Shown: positions 32,708-43,793 of the stretch, piece after piece
Layout of the letters: every line of letters starts with the position of its first letter
Numbering within the stretch: the stretch's first letter is position 1
The notes under the pieces: generated by a model
Seen by the model: only the letters and a program-made list of their open reading frames with translations
Databases searched by the model: none
What the model was told of the DNA's origin: nothing
Position numbers and translations under genes: made by a program
Origin: Phymatolithon calcareum
Taxonomy: Eukaryota; Rhodophyta; Florideophyceae; Hapalidiales
Length of the DNA: 64,000 nt
Reading direction: 5' to 3'
Assembly: GCA_977006965.1 (NCBI GenBank)
Contig: OZ345383.1
Span: 1,240,001 to 1,304,000 of the forward strand

Positions 32708-35700
32708 CTAGTTGCGAATTATCCATTGCTCCGGTTGAATCGAAAGGATCCCAGTGTCAACAACGGATCTCAGTGCGGCCTGCGTCATTGCTTTAGTCAA
32801 ACCATCGGCCAAGTTCGCGGAACTGCGGACGAATCCAATGTCTGATATGACTTTTTCGCGAAATCCTTCACGGGCGGCCACAATGTCGAGCATCATGCAT
32901 TTTTCTGACGTGCGGGATCCCTTAGAGATGACATCAAAGAGACTCTTCGAGTCTGTGAATAACTGAACTGGAATGCGCTTTCCATAGATCGCTCCAAGCT
33001 CTGCTGCCAATGTAGAAGCTCAGTCAAAGAGATCACTGAACGCAATGACTTCGCCGCCCATCGCAGAACGGACCACACGCTTTGACCTGTATGACTTAAA
33101 TTCAATCGGCACTGCTTTACCGTGCTTATCCGCGAGGAAACAAATGTGTCCAAGTTGAGTAGACAGGTCGTGGTTATTCGCAAAGGAGGCGTCTGAGAAG
33201 CCAACGATACGTATAGTGTCCTTTTCCAGCCGAGGTATCTTCAGGGTGACTCTGTTGTCTGCTGCGTATTTTGTTGCCTTATTAAGGCGACGAATTAATG
33301 TAGCTCTTTCTTCGTTGAATCGATCTTCCGTTACCTGTGCCAGCTGAGATATCTCTAGCTGGCAATCGGGACGTGTGTTTGAGAGCCAGGCAAGTCGCAT
33401 GCGCAAAGTTGATTCGAGTGTAAGCTTCTCTAGCTTTTGCATATTGAAATTTTGGTGCTGCTCTAATCAGCAATCCTTATTCCTCTCGAGTGAGAATCCG
33501 CTAAATGTGCAAGGAATAGTTTCATCATCTCCCATTTGGAAGCGCTCATGCGTCTTGCGCGTTAGAGTTCGGAATTCTTCGGAACCGGCTCGTTCTAAAT
33601 CATCCACGTAGCCTCCGCTAAGTCCGACTAGAACTCTGTTCACCGACAGTTTATAGAGAGCTGGATTGAATCGAAATGTTTTCATTCCTAAGTCTTTTCG
33701 ATGATGTTCATCTAGGGTCTTGTGCCAAAGGTCGCCGGAGTCCCAAAGTCCGTTCAGCGGCTTCAACAACTTAAGGCACTGGTCGGGACGTAGTTCGAAC
33801 TCAGGCACCGGGTTCGCAATGAACAGTTCACGAGAGAGCGGTTCAGATGGTTGAAAGTACGCTTGCCGTACATCGGATGTCCATATGTCGAAGCCGTCCA
33901 TCTCTGCAACGGCAAGAAGTAGCCTAATGGATTGCGGCTGGAGAGTGGCTGCAACGTGTACCATCATGTCCTTCATACGGTCACGGTGGCCGCTGATTAC
34001 ACAACGTGCCTTAAACTTTATCTTTCCATCTTCTGTGGACTTAATGGCAAGAACAAGACTTTGAAAGTACTTCGGTCCAACAGCCCGCGTAATTCTTTGC
34101 GCTTGGCTTTGGTCATTTCTGGCCAAGTAGCTCGTGGATCGGAAGGGTTGATAATCTCGGTCATATAGACGGAACAGTCATCTTCCGTCTCAGACTTGAA
34201 GTAGCTCAGTCCGCGAGAAATATCGGCGAGAAAGGAGCGAGAAACATCCGACGAAGGTAAATACTGTTTGACTTGCGTGGCGTTGAAAGGGCGAGCGTTC
34301 TCGACCTTCACATCTTGCACATGGACGATTTTCTTTGTACTATCCACACCCAAGACAAGGAATGGTCCGAGCCACTCACCAATGCGGTTGTTAACGACCT
34401 TCTCGCGCCAAATGAGGACCTGGTCTCCTGATTGGTAAGAATGATCTGCGGCAGGAGGAACGGAATGCTTTAAAGCTCTGGTAACGCGGGAGTTTGCCAT
34501 GTGGCGCTGCATTTCGGCACGAGCAGACTGGAGCATAGAGGCTCTCTCTTCAACCGTAGGGCGCGATTCTGGCGTTTCCGACGCAGTGTAAAATTTAGGG
34601 TACTCCCCGAAGACAAGGGATGATGGGACCAGACCTTCAGGGCCCAGAGTATCATTCATTGCCTTCACTGCCAGTTGTGCGAGCAGCTCCTTATCTGCTG
34701 ACGGGTAGTCAATTCTCATCTTGCGAAAGGTCAAGCGTAACGGTTGGTGGTATCTCTCTTCAATTACAAGACTAGAGTGGGCCTCAATACCAGTGGCCTC
34801 GATGCTTACATTTGATCGTGTAGCCAGGGATATGAATGGTTCGCTCTTACCAAGCTGACTACCTTGATCAACAAGGATTCTGTTTGGAAGTCCAGTGTAA
34901 ATTTTGGCCCAGCATCGTAGAAGGATATCCCAGACAGACGCTGTACTAACAGAGGGCAAGAATCGGGCAGCAATGAAACGTGTAGCTTCATCAACCACAT
35001 GCAGAATCGGCGTGGATTCAATATACATGATGTCCATAATGATTCGTTCATTAAAGCGGGCATTTTCTGTCCCGAAAGATACGCGAAATCGCACAAGAGC
35101 GGGTTTTATACGTTGACAAGGGTCGCACCGAGGGGTTATATCCTGTAGGATCATTCGTGTTTCAGGCGTAGCATGATCTGGGCGAGCTTTCAAGAGAAGA
35201 TTGAATAGCTTCTCCGCTGATGGGTGGAAAAACTGCCTATGAAGCTTATATAGCTGAGTCATGGTAAAATGAGTCCGCACAGCTCGATCTAGCGGTGCAT
35301 ACACATGGCCGCTCGAGGATCGTACCAGTGGAATAGACCATTCCTCCACGTAAATTGCCCGCTTGTCTTTGTTTTGGAATGATGTACAGCGCCCAAGAAT
35401 GTTGAAAACCGTGTCCGCCACTAGTCTCTCTCTGTCCAGTACGTCCATGCCGAGTAATGCGGGAACGTCCGCCTGGACAATATCGAAGTCAACGAAAATC
35501 GTGTTAACCCCTTTAGGAGTGGCGAGAGGAAGCGCAATAATGCCGAGAGAAGAGAATGTCTCATCGCCAAATCGGAAGCGATTCGAGCTTGGCCGAGCTT
35601 TACGGTGGTGATTATCAAGTGTGTTGAGTATTCTGTTCATCTCCTTTCTTCCGGCGACAGATATTGGTGCCCCAATGTCAACACAGAATCCGATGGGACG

Positions 35701-35760
35701 CCTCGATCGGTATTAGCGGCGTAGATCGGCGGCAAATAATGGTGAGCAGTCGACGTTTCG
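32708..35760 (-). pseudogene. Copia A pol: protease, integrase, RT, RNase H
   Basis: The aspartic protease motif VDIGAPISVAG (about 35675) leads into ALLGMDVLD. Integrase shows the HHCC zinc finger (LHRQFFHPS and CDPC) and an intact triad (IMDIMYI, VDQGS, EERYH). RT shows DVRQAYFQ and the catalytic YVDD (GGYVDDLERAG). RNase H includes FTDSKSLFDVI and ANLADGLTKA, ending QWIIRN at 32708. A stop precedes the protease motif near 35718. The frame changes near 34100, and stops fall at 33467 and 33020. Catalytic residues look preserved, so disruption is recent or slight compared with the relic at the window start. Confidence 0.9.
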
Positions 35761-36189
35761 CAACGGTGGCTTCCGAGTTGATCTAGTACCGATATGGTGT
35801 GATGACCATAATTTCGGGCGATACGAAGATCTTGGGATATCACATCGCCCTACTGAAAATCCGTAGAATCGGCGTGAGCATCTGTAGCGGCGGACAGTAT
35901 GTTTTCGGCAAGTCCTGCGTCCATAGTGTCGGCAAAGGACGCGTTGTGCGCGCGTTGATACATTTTTTAAGACTTGTTTGTGAAAAAATTTGTTTTATAT
36001 GCCAGTACTATAGTCGTCGCAGGTAAGGGGGGAAGATTCCTTTCTTCAATCTAAGCTAAACTGCTTACACACTCAGCCACGCGCATGACCACATCCACTC
36101 ATAGAGTCCCATGTAGTATGAGAGCTCTCATAGCGAATGCGTTCGCGTTGGTCTCGGTTCGGCCTTGGTGAATCGGCTCCGCCACCCCT

Positions 36190-37147
36190 TTACTCTGGTC
36201 GTGGCGTAACGTTGAAAAGCTTATATCGTTGCGCTAACCGCCGTTCGAAACGACGTCGGAGTTGAGGAGAAATGTTTTGAAGTTGATGGTGAACCTGATC
36301 GGGTTGAAGGTATTGTTGCATAGACTTTCATGACGCCCATCGTCCACGAAGTTGAATTTCATCACGCGTCAGTCGACCGTGCATATGATCCGTGGTTGCG
36401 CCACCATAACGAAGTCCATGCAGTTTAGTATCTCCAATGTCAATGTTGAATGTTTCCAAAATCGGGTTCATTCGTTTTCGTAGTGTTTCCATTGAGAATC
36501 GGAACAGCTTGTTGTTGTTTTTTGTTCCATTCGTTGATCGAATGACTTGTTGCCGTCGAAGTAACTCGGCATTTAGTAGTCCACGAACGAACACTGATTG
36601 GTTGGTTCCACGCTTGGTTTTTGGTAGCGTCAATACGCCATAGTAATTTTGGTTGGGTCCCTGGGGAGGATCTAGAAAGATAAAGTCTTGACACCTCGCG
36701 TTCGAGGCATATGCAGATCGTAAATAGAAATCAAATATGACCAATATTGCCGTAGCCATGTCTGGACGGCCTTGTTTTAGGAGTTCATAGGCGATAGCAT
36801 TTGCCAATTGTTCGGATATAACTGTACGGGCCTTTACAGGAACATGTTATGCCCACCCCTCGAGAGAGGCGCGAAGGTCCTGCATTTTGCCGCGCAAACG
36901 TTCGGAACTACAGCTCAACAGCTAACATTGCATTGACGACTAATTGTCGTCCTTGCTTGTTCCGAGTATGATACGTATGAACCGCGAAGTCCAATAAGTA
37001 CCCCTCGGTTTTTGATACATCGGTAAATGAATCATGCCCTTTTTCCTCCAAGTATTTAATGAAGGCTGCCAGGCCACGGTCGTATTGGTTTTTGGTGCTC
37101 TTGTCGACTCGGAGAGCTAATAGCTCATGCCGTCCGTGACGGTCCAT
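36190..37147 (-). pseudogene. Tyrosine recombinase of the YR retroelement (broken)
   Basis: The N-terminal core-binding part starts at the ATG at 37147, overlapping the end of RT-RNase H by about 23 bp: DKSTKNQYDRGLAAFIKYL. After a frame change near 36900 the catalytic domain follows. It has the first Arg region (FDFYLRSAY), the box LHGLRYGGAT (H-x-x-R) and RGRW. A TGA at 36328 interrupts the frame 4 codons before the likely nucleophile Tyr (MQQYLQ). The frame then stays open to a TAA at 36190. Order and motifs make the family clear; the stop and frameshift make this copy inactive. Confidence 0.82.
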
Positions 37148-39041
37148 CAGCGGGGTTAGACTCGCTTCTGATATATATGCACTTTATACGTAAGTCTCCG
37201 GCCAACGTAAGAGCTGCCACTTTTCTGCAAATATGATAAAGTCCAAGACTTGATCTTCCTTTCTGAAGCGCCCCAATTAGCGCCTGATTGTCAACCCCAA
37301 TTACAAACATTTTTCCAAAGTTCAATTTGTTGCGTAATAACCACTTAATACCCAATATGAGTGCTTTTCCTTCGAGAATGTTGATATGTGCGCTACTGCG
37401 CCATCGATGCCTGATTGCGACTTTCTGCCACTCACCTATTGGCTCACCATGCAGTAGTGATAGGTACTCGTCCTCCGTTGCATCAGCGTAAACAACCCCT
37501 GCTCCAAAATTGCTTGCGTCAATGCAGAGGATTTTCTCGGAGAATTTGCGTTTGATGTTGCCGTATATGAGAGGTGAGAGATTTGAAAGAGTCCATAATT
37601 CGCATCGGGCGCCATACCTTGGGATTGGGCAGTAGGTATCGGCATGCAGCATTTCATAACGTTCTTTTAGGATCGACAACATTGGCCAACGTAGGAGTAG
37701 GAACCACACCCATTTCCCCAAGAGCGTAGACAGGTTGTCGTGTGACCATAGATTAGCCCTCACCATTCGGTGAGTATCGGAGAGGACTTCACCCATCTTA
37801 ATCGTTCTCGGTAAAAGGGTACCATTCTTTTTGACTTCGATACGAAGAATGTCAGTTGATTCCTTTGGTGGTAGCTCCACCTTTCCATCTCCCGGCGGGA
37901 ATCCAGTATCCTCACATTTGTTGCGGGCTGCAACCACATGTTCCCTAGCTTCGGTTAAGTCAGTTCCCATGCAGAAGAAATCGTCGATATAGGCACCGTC
38001 TCGTGCTTTATTGAGGATGAGATGGCTGGATGGTCGGATGGTGTCGTCGGGATTTAGACAAGGAATTTGACTTAATGCGCTTTCATGGATTGATTGCCCC
38101 AAAAATACCGAATGTGACCAGCCCATAGGTAGCACACATACCATGGGCCAGTATTTGACTCCTTTGATTGTCACAGCAGGGAGTCCGAAAAACGTCCATA
38201 TCCATTTCGGCATTTTAATACGGTGGTAGAAGTTGTCCATGTCAGTCTTGCCGCAGTGTAGGTCCTCGTCGGATCCGAGGTAGAGGTCAACGAAGTCCCC
38301 GGGGTTTGGTAGAACAACCTCAGGAGAAGGGGTGAAGAATAAATTTGCCTTCCGAGCATCAATGATTAAGCGCTGTTTGTCCTTTTTCGGTACAGCAAAT
38401 ATGCCATTAAGGACAGTCGGTTTGGAAGTGCTTAGGAAGACGATTCCTTTTTCTCGTAGTTTGAGGATGACCTGGTAGTACTCACGGGGGTCAACTCCAA
38501 CGTAACCTCGGATTGATTTTAACTCATCATTGGTTGGTTTTGGGTCTTTTAAAACATTCTCAGGTGTAGCATATTTCATAGCAAGTTCCAGCGGCAAGGC
38601 GTCAAGCAGCTCGATGCTCCCTGCCACTCCGTTAGAAGGCAGCGATAGTTTTGAGGCCTCCATCCACGTTTTCGGTTCAAAACGCTCGGCTAAATAGGTA
38701 GAGCTTTCGGTTGGTACTCTCGTTGTCACCCATTGGTCCGCACGTGACAATAGTTGCCGGCGGAACGCCCGGTTGCATGAATCACTCACTGAAGAACATA
38801 TTTCCGATTGGCTGGCGGTCAGTTGTTTGTCGTCGAAAATTAGGGGTTCATCCATTCTGGCGAGCTGCCCCCTGGAGACGGCATTGAGACAGGTTAGTGC
38901 GTGCGCAGTGGCCGTCAGTTTGGCATTTTCCTTACGTAATTGTGACCTATGGCGAGGCCCTTCTCCTCTTGTCCCGCCATTAATTCCCCTGATCGGTAGA
39001 GGGAATAACTCACGTCGGTCATAGGTAACAAATCTTTTCAT
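37125..39041 (-). CDS. YR retroelement reverse transcriptase-RNase H ORF
   Basis: Uninterrupted ORF of 638 codons from an ATG at 39041. The first 180 residues are a linker of unknown role. RT follows with FLSTSKPTVLNGIFAVPKK, RLIIDARKAN, KTDMDNFYHRIKMP and the catalytic box AYIDDFF. The C-terminal RNase H shows ILCIDASNFGAGVVY, INILEGKALI and GVDNQALIGAL, ending ESNPADGPSRTA. It begins 10 bp after the upstream gag frame ends and overlaps the recombinase ORF, a compact arrangement suggesting translational coupling. This is the only large intact mobile-element ORF in the window, though its partners are broken. Confidence 0.88.
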   Translation of the reverse strand: MKRFVTYDRRELFPLPIRGINGGTRGEGPRHRSQLRKENAKLTATAHALTCLNAVSRGQLARMDEPLIFDDKQLTASQSEICSSVSDSCNRAFRRQLLSRADQWVTTRVPTESSTYLAERFEPKTWMEASKLSLPSNGVAGSIELLDALPLELAMKYATPENVLKDPKPTNDELKSIRGYVGVDPREYYQVILKLREKGIVFLSTSKPTVLNGIFAVPKKDKQRLIIDARKANLFFTPSPEVVLPNPGDFVDLYLGSDEDLHCGKTDMDNFYHRIKMPKWIWTFFGLPAVTIKGVKYWPMVCVLPMGWSHSVFLGQSIHESALSQIPCLNPDDTIRPSSHLILNKARDGAYIDDFFCMGTDLTEAREHVVAARNKCEDTGFPPGDGKVELPPKESTDILRIEVKKNGTLLPRTIKMGEVLSDTHRMVRANLWSHDNLSTLLGKWVWFLLLRWPMLSILKERYEMLHADTYCPIPRYGARCELWTLSNLSPLIYGNIKRKFSEKILCIDASNFGAGVVYADATEDEYLSLLHGEPIGEWQKVAIRHRWRSSAHINILEGKALILGIKWLLRNKLNFGKMFVIGVDNQALIGALQKGRSSLGLYHICRKVAALTLAGDLRIKCIYIRSESNPADGPSRTA

Positions 39042-39051
39042 TTTTGTTCTA

Positions 39052-40418
39052 CTAATTTTTGCGAGCCCCAGTAGCCCCCTCTTTCTTTGTGTCGAGGTTC
39101 TTTCCTAGGGGCTTCATAAGCTCTCGTTCGAGTCGCGCTGCGCGGCGGGCGGCTCGCAGTTCGCGGCTGACCACCGCACCTTCCTCGTTTCGATCCTCAA
39201 ACATGTGGGCAGCAACTTCCCACTTTCCGGTACGGTCAGCCAGCTCGACTTTCGCTAATCGACGCAGTAGGACTTCCACGGCATCGCTTTTCCTCGCCTT
39301 TTTCATACCGAGGTCGGATATGTGCTAATCAAAGGCAGCTGCAGTTGTTTCGCTCTCATATTTGTTCCGATCGGTTTTAAAGTCATAAGTTCGCACGAAA
39401 TCGGTGATATTTTTGCAGCGACAGAAGTAGTATTGCAATCTCTCGTCGGTGACCCTCTTCCATGAAGGTAGGTTGAAATGGTACGACTCCTCCTCTTTCT
39501 TTTTCCAGAACTTCCCCATTTTCCGCTTTTCTCGTCTCTTCATCTGCTTCTTTCGCAACGATCGATCACGTTTGTTGTAGTCTGAATCGGATGAGTCATC
39601 AGAACTGCTGGAATCATCGGAGGAGCTGTCATCAGATTCTTTCTTTTTGCGCCTCTGTTTCTGATGCTTTCGGCCCTTTCGTTCGCTTTTCCGGCTTTGT
39701 TCGTCACAGCTGTCGTCATCGTCAGAGGAGCTATCATCGCTGGAGTCTGGATTGCCCCTCTGACGCGCCCTCGCTTTTTCGATAAAGGTCCGTCGGCAAC
39801 GTGGTGCATTGCGGCCGGTTATCATGTTAGTGAGGACCTTGATATGTTGCGCAAGTTCGGCTACGTTCGGTGTCGCTTCGCTGTTGTCGCTATCGCCGCT
39901 GTCGTCGCTATCGCTTTCCGCTGGTTGAATTCTCTTTGGTGGACCTCTTTTAGAGTTCTTTTTCTTTTTATGCCCTCGCGACGGCCCCGCGTTGGATGGG
40001 CCGCCCTGGTTTTGGATTTGTTGCGCGTTCGGGTTTTGCGAGAGGGCTCGGCGTTGGATGGCCCTCCTCTAGTATTGGTTGCAGATTCGGAGGGATCTGC
40101 ATTTTTCGGATTGTTAGCATCATCGTTACGCGCATCCTCCAGCTCAGTGTCATCGTATTCACTTCCACTACTTACGGGCGCCGGTAAATTACCGACGAGC
40201 ACGTTAGTAATTACCTCCCATATATCGTTAGTATCGCATCGCAGTGGCACAGTGCGCGAAGCATCCAGTTTCGAATTCAAAAGCACAATCATCCCGGTAT
40301 GGAATTCACGTCCCCGGTTTTCATAAGCCTTCAAATTCTTACTTACCACATCTTTAAACTTCGATATATAATCTCCCTCTTTTCCCATCCCCGCGAAGAG
40401 TTCGGTAAACTCTCCCAA
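39052..40418 (-). pseudogene. Gag-like ORFs of the YR retroelement
   Basis: Two frames upstream of RT. The segment 39861-40418 begins MGEFTELFAGMGKEGDYI and becomes acidic then Arg/Lys rich. The segment 39052-39825 has Asp/Ser runs (SSDDSSSSDDSSDSD), basic blocks and a YYFCRCKNITDF patch, and is cut by a TAG at 39325. A frameshift at about 39840 separates the two. Low complexity prevents a family call; position immediately upstream of RT suggests the nucleic-acid-binding structural protein. A further piece at 40594-40818 could be its N-terminus. Confidence 0.6.
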
Positions 40419-41281
40419 TAGCAGCCTGTTACTGCTTCGATTGTTGCTGTTAGCAGGTGAAATTTTCGGAGAGGCGCCTCACCCACGGCATCCTCTCCTA
40501 GTCCCATTCCCTAAGGGACGAGGGCGAGTGTTGTGAACTAACACAGGTGACACTCACAGTCTAAATAGACAACACCGTCAACAGGTAGCGGGTTCAAAGC
40601 CCATATGCCCCCCCATCCTCGTAAACGTCGGCGTCCTCGTTAGAGTCCGATTCGATCGTTCCTTGCCAGTGCGATAAAGGCCAGTCGACTTCACTAGTTA
40701 TTACCAGATCCGCCTCGCACGTCACCAAGTCCAACTTCGAGAGAAGGAGATCCAACACCACCTCCTTTGACGAACCAGAACTGATAGCACAGTTAAGATG
40801 AGAACTCAAACACTCCACAAATTTATGATCATTTAAAAAGCTGCGCCGTTATGCGTAGAAGAAAACTTAAAGGCCTCCCCGAGGCCAGGTGTCGCTACTA
40901 GGGCATTTTGCCAGGAGACCGCGCTTTACAACTTTGACTAAACGATTCCGATAGGGGTTTACGACTTATGCGAAAAATATCAACGTTATGTGTACATCTC
41001 CATCTCCGTACATGTTCATTGCTCATTGTCTCCGAGAAGTTAAGTATCGGTCGGGTGCCACCCCGTCCGTCATGAGTCTTCATATGGTGAAATTGTGCAG
41101 CTCTTAGACACCCGAAGGTGCACAGGGGTCTCGGCGTGAACGCGGCTACACACGAGACCGGGTCAGTAAACCCTCTTTACTAACTCCTGGCCAGAGATCC
41201 GTACGTGCACTCCATATTCCTTAGAGACTCACGCCTCCAGGTAAGTCAGAATCCATTGTGAGTCTTTCCCCCCACTCTGAC

Positions 41282-43235
41282 TTATTCGCACACGAAGTGT
41301 GATTCACGCACAAAAACTCCCCCCCAAGACTTGGCGGCATATCCAAATGCATTCCACGCCCAAGTCCGTAAATATCGTTCTGCTATGCTAGCTCGCAGAA
41401 CTATATATTTGTGGTGCGAGTGCTTCTTCGAGCTCGTGGATAGTGTTTTGGCGAAGTGAATTTCACCTGAATATTCTTCTCCCTCCGTCCCGGGAAGCGC
41501 TGGGTTCTCAGCGTTCCTGGCTTCATCTTCTAATCCAAGGAGCAAGTCACGCACAATGTGTATATGAGAATCACCATTACGGAGACAGTCTGGAGCGTTC
41601 TCGGAGATGGATTCTGCTGCGCAGCGATGCCCTGGTTTCCACGCAGATCCACATTTGAAGCATTCATTCCGACGGCGAGCTTCATCGAAGGTGCGAGAAT
41701 TAGCTTTAGTCCTGGACTGCATGCGGCCGCGGAGCCCGTAACAAACTCTACTGCTTGGACTTTGCTTGCGCACATCCCTGGGGTGTCGGCCATAGCGCCG
41801 GAAAAAAGATTCGGCAGCATCGTCTTCGTCCATCTCTGATATGCGAGTTTGGAAGGAAGGAGATACTCTGCTCTTAAGCTCCTCTGAAAGCTGAAGGCTT
41901 TCATGCAGTGCAGTAACGAGGCCGTGGAATTTGTAGCCATGCGTCACAATACTTCGAATCGGGGTGAGAGCCCATTCATAACCTAATACGGCGCTGCGGA
42001 GGTAGCGGATCTTGTTTTCATCCGAACGAAATACAGTAGGACACTGTGGGGTCAGGCACTCAATATGCTCCACAATCCTGTTGAGTCCTTCAGATTCCGA
42101 CGAGATAGAGTGAGTGCTCATGTAGCTGCAAAGTTTCAGCCCCTCAAGGGAGGACTGTACCTGAAGCTGCCTAGAATCGCTGTCGTACTCACGCTTCATC
42201 ACCATGGCAGTGTCCTCGAATGTCATTCCAGGTGTGAAGTTGCTCAAGAGGAAATTCCGAGCAGCTCCTTCAAGGCTGTTGACAAAGTGATCCGCCCTCT
42301 GCAACGGAGTGAGTCGATGATGTCGAGCACATGTGTCATAGTCACGTAGGTGCATAAAGATGGACTGCGACATATCGCCCGTGAACTTGGTAGTGGCGAA
42401 GTGCTGGTGCACATACGTCGCCTTGCGAGTATCCTCGTAGGTTACTGGAGAGCCATTGGTCACGCCGGCGAAACCCGGCGAGGGAGGAAGAAACGTTCTC
42501 ACATCCGGCTGTCGCGCACCACGGTGAGGGACTTGAAGGGATCCATCGAGCTCAGAGGTCCCTGTCGCAGCACTGTGAGCAGCGGTTATACCGTGTCCAG
42601 GTATTCTGGAGTCCTGGGGTTCTCGGTATGGGGCCAGGTGCAGAATGCACCGCAAGACGAGCGTGCGATGCCGAAGATGCGGGCTCGGCCATGCCATTCG
42701 GTCCAGGAATGGCTGTCGCTACAGGTGCGCGGGGCGATCTATGAGAAATAATAGACCGGGCATTCTTGAATCTGTCTATTACCGAACGCATGGAGCCAGG
42801 GTCCAGCCCAAGAACGTAAGCAAACCTCATCTGTTTCATGATTCCTTTTTGGACTCTCTCATAATTGGAGAGGGAGAGTTCCGCCAAAAAGGCGTCCTCC
42901 ACATCTCCGAAACCGTAAAACTGGGCGATAGTGTACAGTACCTTGATCTGATACGTAGGACGGGAGAAGTAGTCGTCGGTGAAGAAGGCAGATGGTGCTG
43001 GAAGCATCTCCGCCATTGTACCGCAGACTTCAGATGCGTCAGGAAGAACGGCGGACGTTGCGCCTGTGCTCGATGGTATGGGGTATGCCGCGAGCACATT
43101 GCGAGCGGTACCGAGATAGAGTGCGTAAAAAGAGTCTTCCGTCTGGATACATTCGGTCATGGCCTTGATCTTGTTGAAGCGCGCAAATGCTTGCGCCTTC
43201 GTTAGCACGGCCGGGTCGGCAGTTACTTTAGACAT
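41282..43235 (-). pseudogene. Copia A gag (two frames)
   Basis: Starts at the ATG at 43235, 82 bp inside the 5' LTR (MSKVTADPAVLTKAQAF). After a frame change in the Pro/Ser linker around 42600-42690 it continues in the second frame (42697-41282). That part has TKFTGDMSQSIFMHLRDYD, LEGAARNFLLSNF (copia gag core) and a zinc knuckle ECFKCGSAWKPGHRC with C-x2-C-x7-H-x-C spacing. The tail near 41300 is where the nested element begins to replace copia sequence. Without the shift it would encode one structural capsid protein. Confidence 0.8.
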
Positions 43236-43316
43236 ATTGCAGTACTGCAGTTGTTGTCAACGAATAGTCGCTGAGTTAGACGGAAAGAAAGTACAGGATG
43301 AGTCTCGAATCCGGAT

Positions 43317-43688
43317 TGTCGTCGGAGACCAACGCTGGTGCCTCGCACGGCGCTGCCGCTTGTCCAATCAGGCGGCGGGAATGGCAGTGCAGTAGAAGTG
43401 ATGGAGAGGTAGGTGATAGGAGAGAGAAAAAAGGTTTTGTGTAGTGGGTGATCCGGCCAATGCCTTCACGGTGAGAATGCGCTCCGGCCGACGCCCTCGC
43501 TGAAGACAAGAAACCTTGTAGTTTACTGATCTTATAACATTCTACCCCGGGGACTAGGAAAAAGAAACGGCTGCGCACCTTAAGATACGCTTCCACAAAT
43601 CTCCACGCACCGGAGGAGCTTTCTCGCCAATCAGCGTCCAGGAAGCGTAAGTCCATGTATAACTAGTCATAATGGCCGCACATGGACA
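43317..43688 (-). repeat. Copia A 5' LTR (372 bp)
   Basis: Same length and ends as 30847-31218, with about 13 substitutions, followed by gaaat at 43689-43693. Confidence 0.9.
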
Positions 43689-43793
43689 GAAATGATCGAT
43701 TTCGCTTGATTTTTCGGGATTAGGGCAGTTTTTTCCGGAAAGGTCTTCTCGCAATTTCCGCCCATGTTAGTTCCTTCTTGGTCGTCCCCTACG

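Larger units (their letters stand above)
36000..41250 (-). mobile_element. Tyrosine-recombinase retrotransposon (DIRS/Ngaro-like), nested
   Basis: Inserted between gag and protease of copia A. Right to left: Ser/Asp/Lys-rich gag-like ORFs, RT-RNase H, tyrosine recombinase. This order without integrase, protease or LTRs marks a YR retroelement. I could not identify its terminal repeats, so the limits are estimates: copia sequence is seen up to about 35850 on one side and from about 41300 on the other. No methyltransferase-like domain was noticed. Confidence 0.8.
30842..43693 (-). mobile_element. Ty1/copia element A, enlarged by nested insertions
   Basis: Bounded by 372 bp LTRs (30847-31218 and 43317-43688) and the TSD gaaat (30842-30846 and 43689-43693). 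Right to left: gag (43235-41282), an interruption holding a tyrosine-recombinase retroelement, then protease, integrase, RT and RNase H (about 35760-32708). An extra 1.4 kb with an antisense gene relic follows before the polypurine tract and 3' LTR. Hand comparison gives about 13 LTR differences (about 3.5%). The order protease-integrase-RT-RNase H defines copia. Confidence 0.9.

Noticed and set aside
40575-40600. GGTTCAAAGCC word resembling a tRNA T-loop
   Set aside because: Lies within the nested YR element; no cloverleaf partner stems seen.
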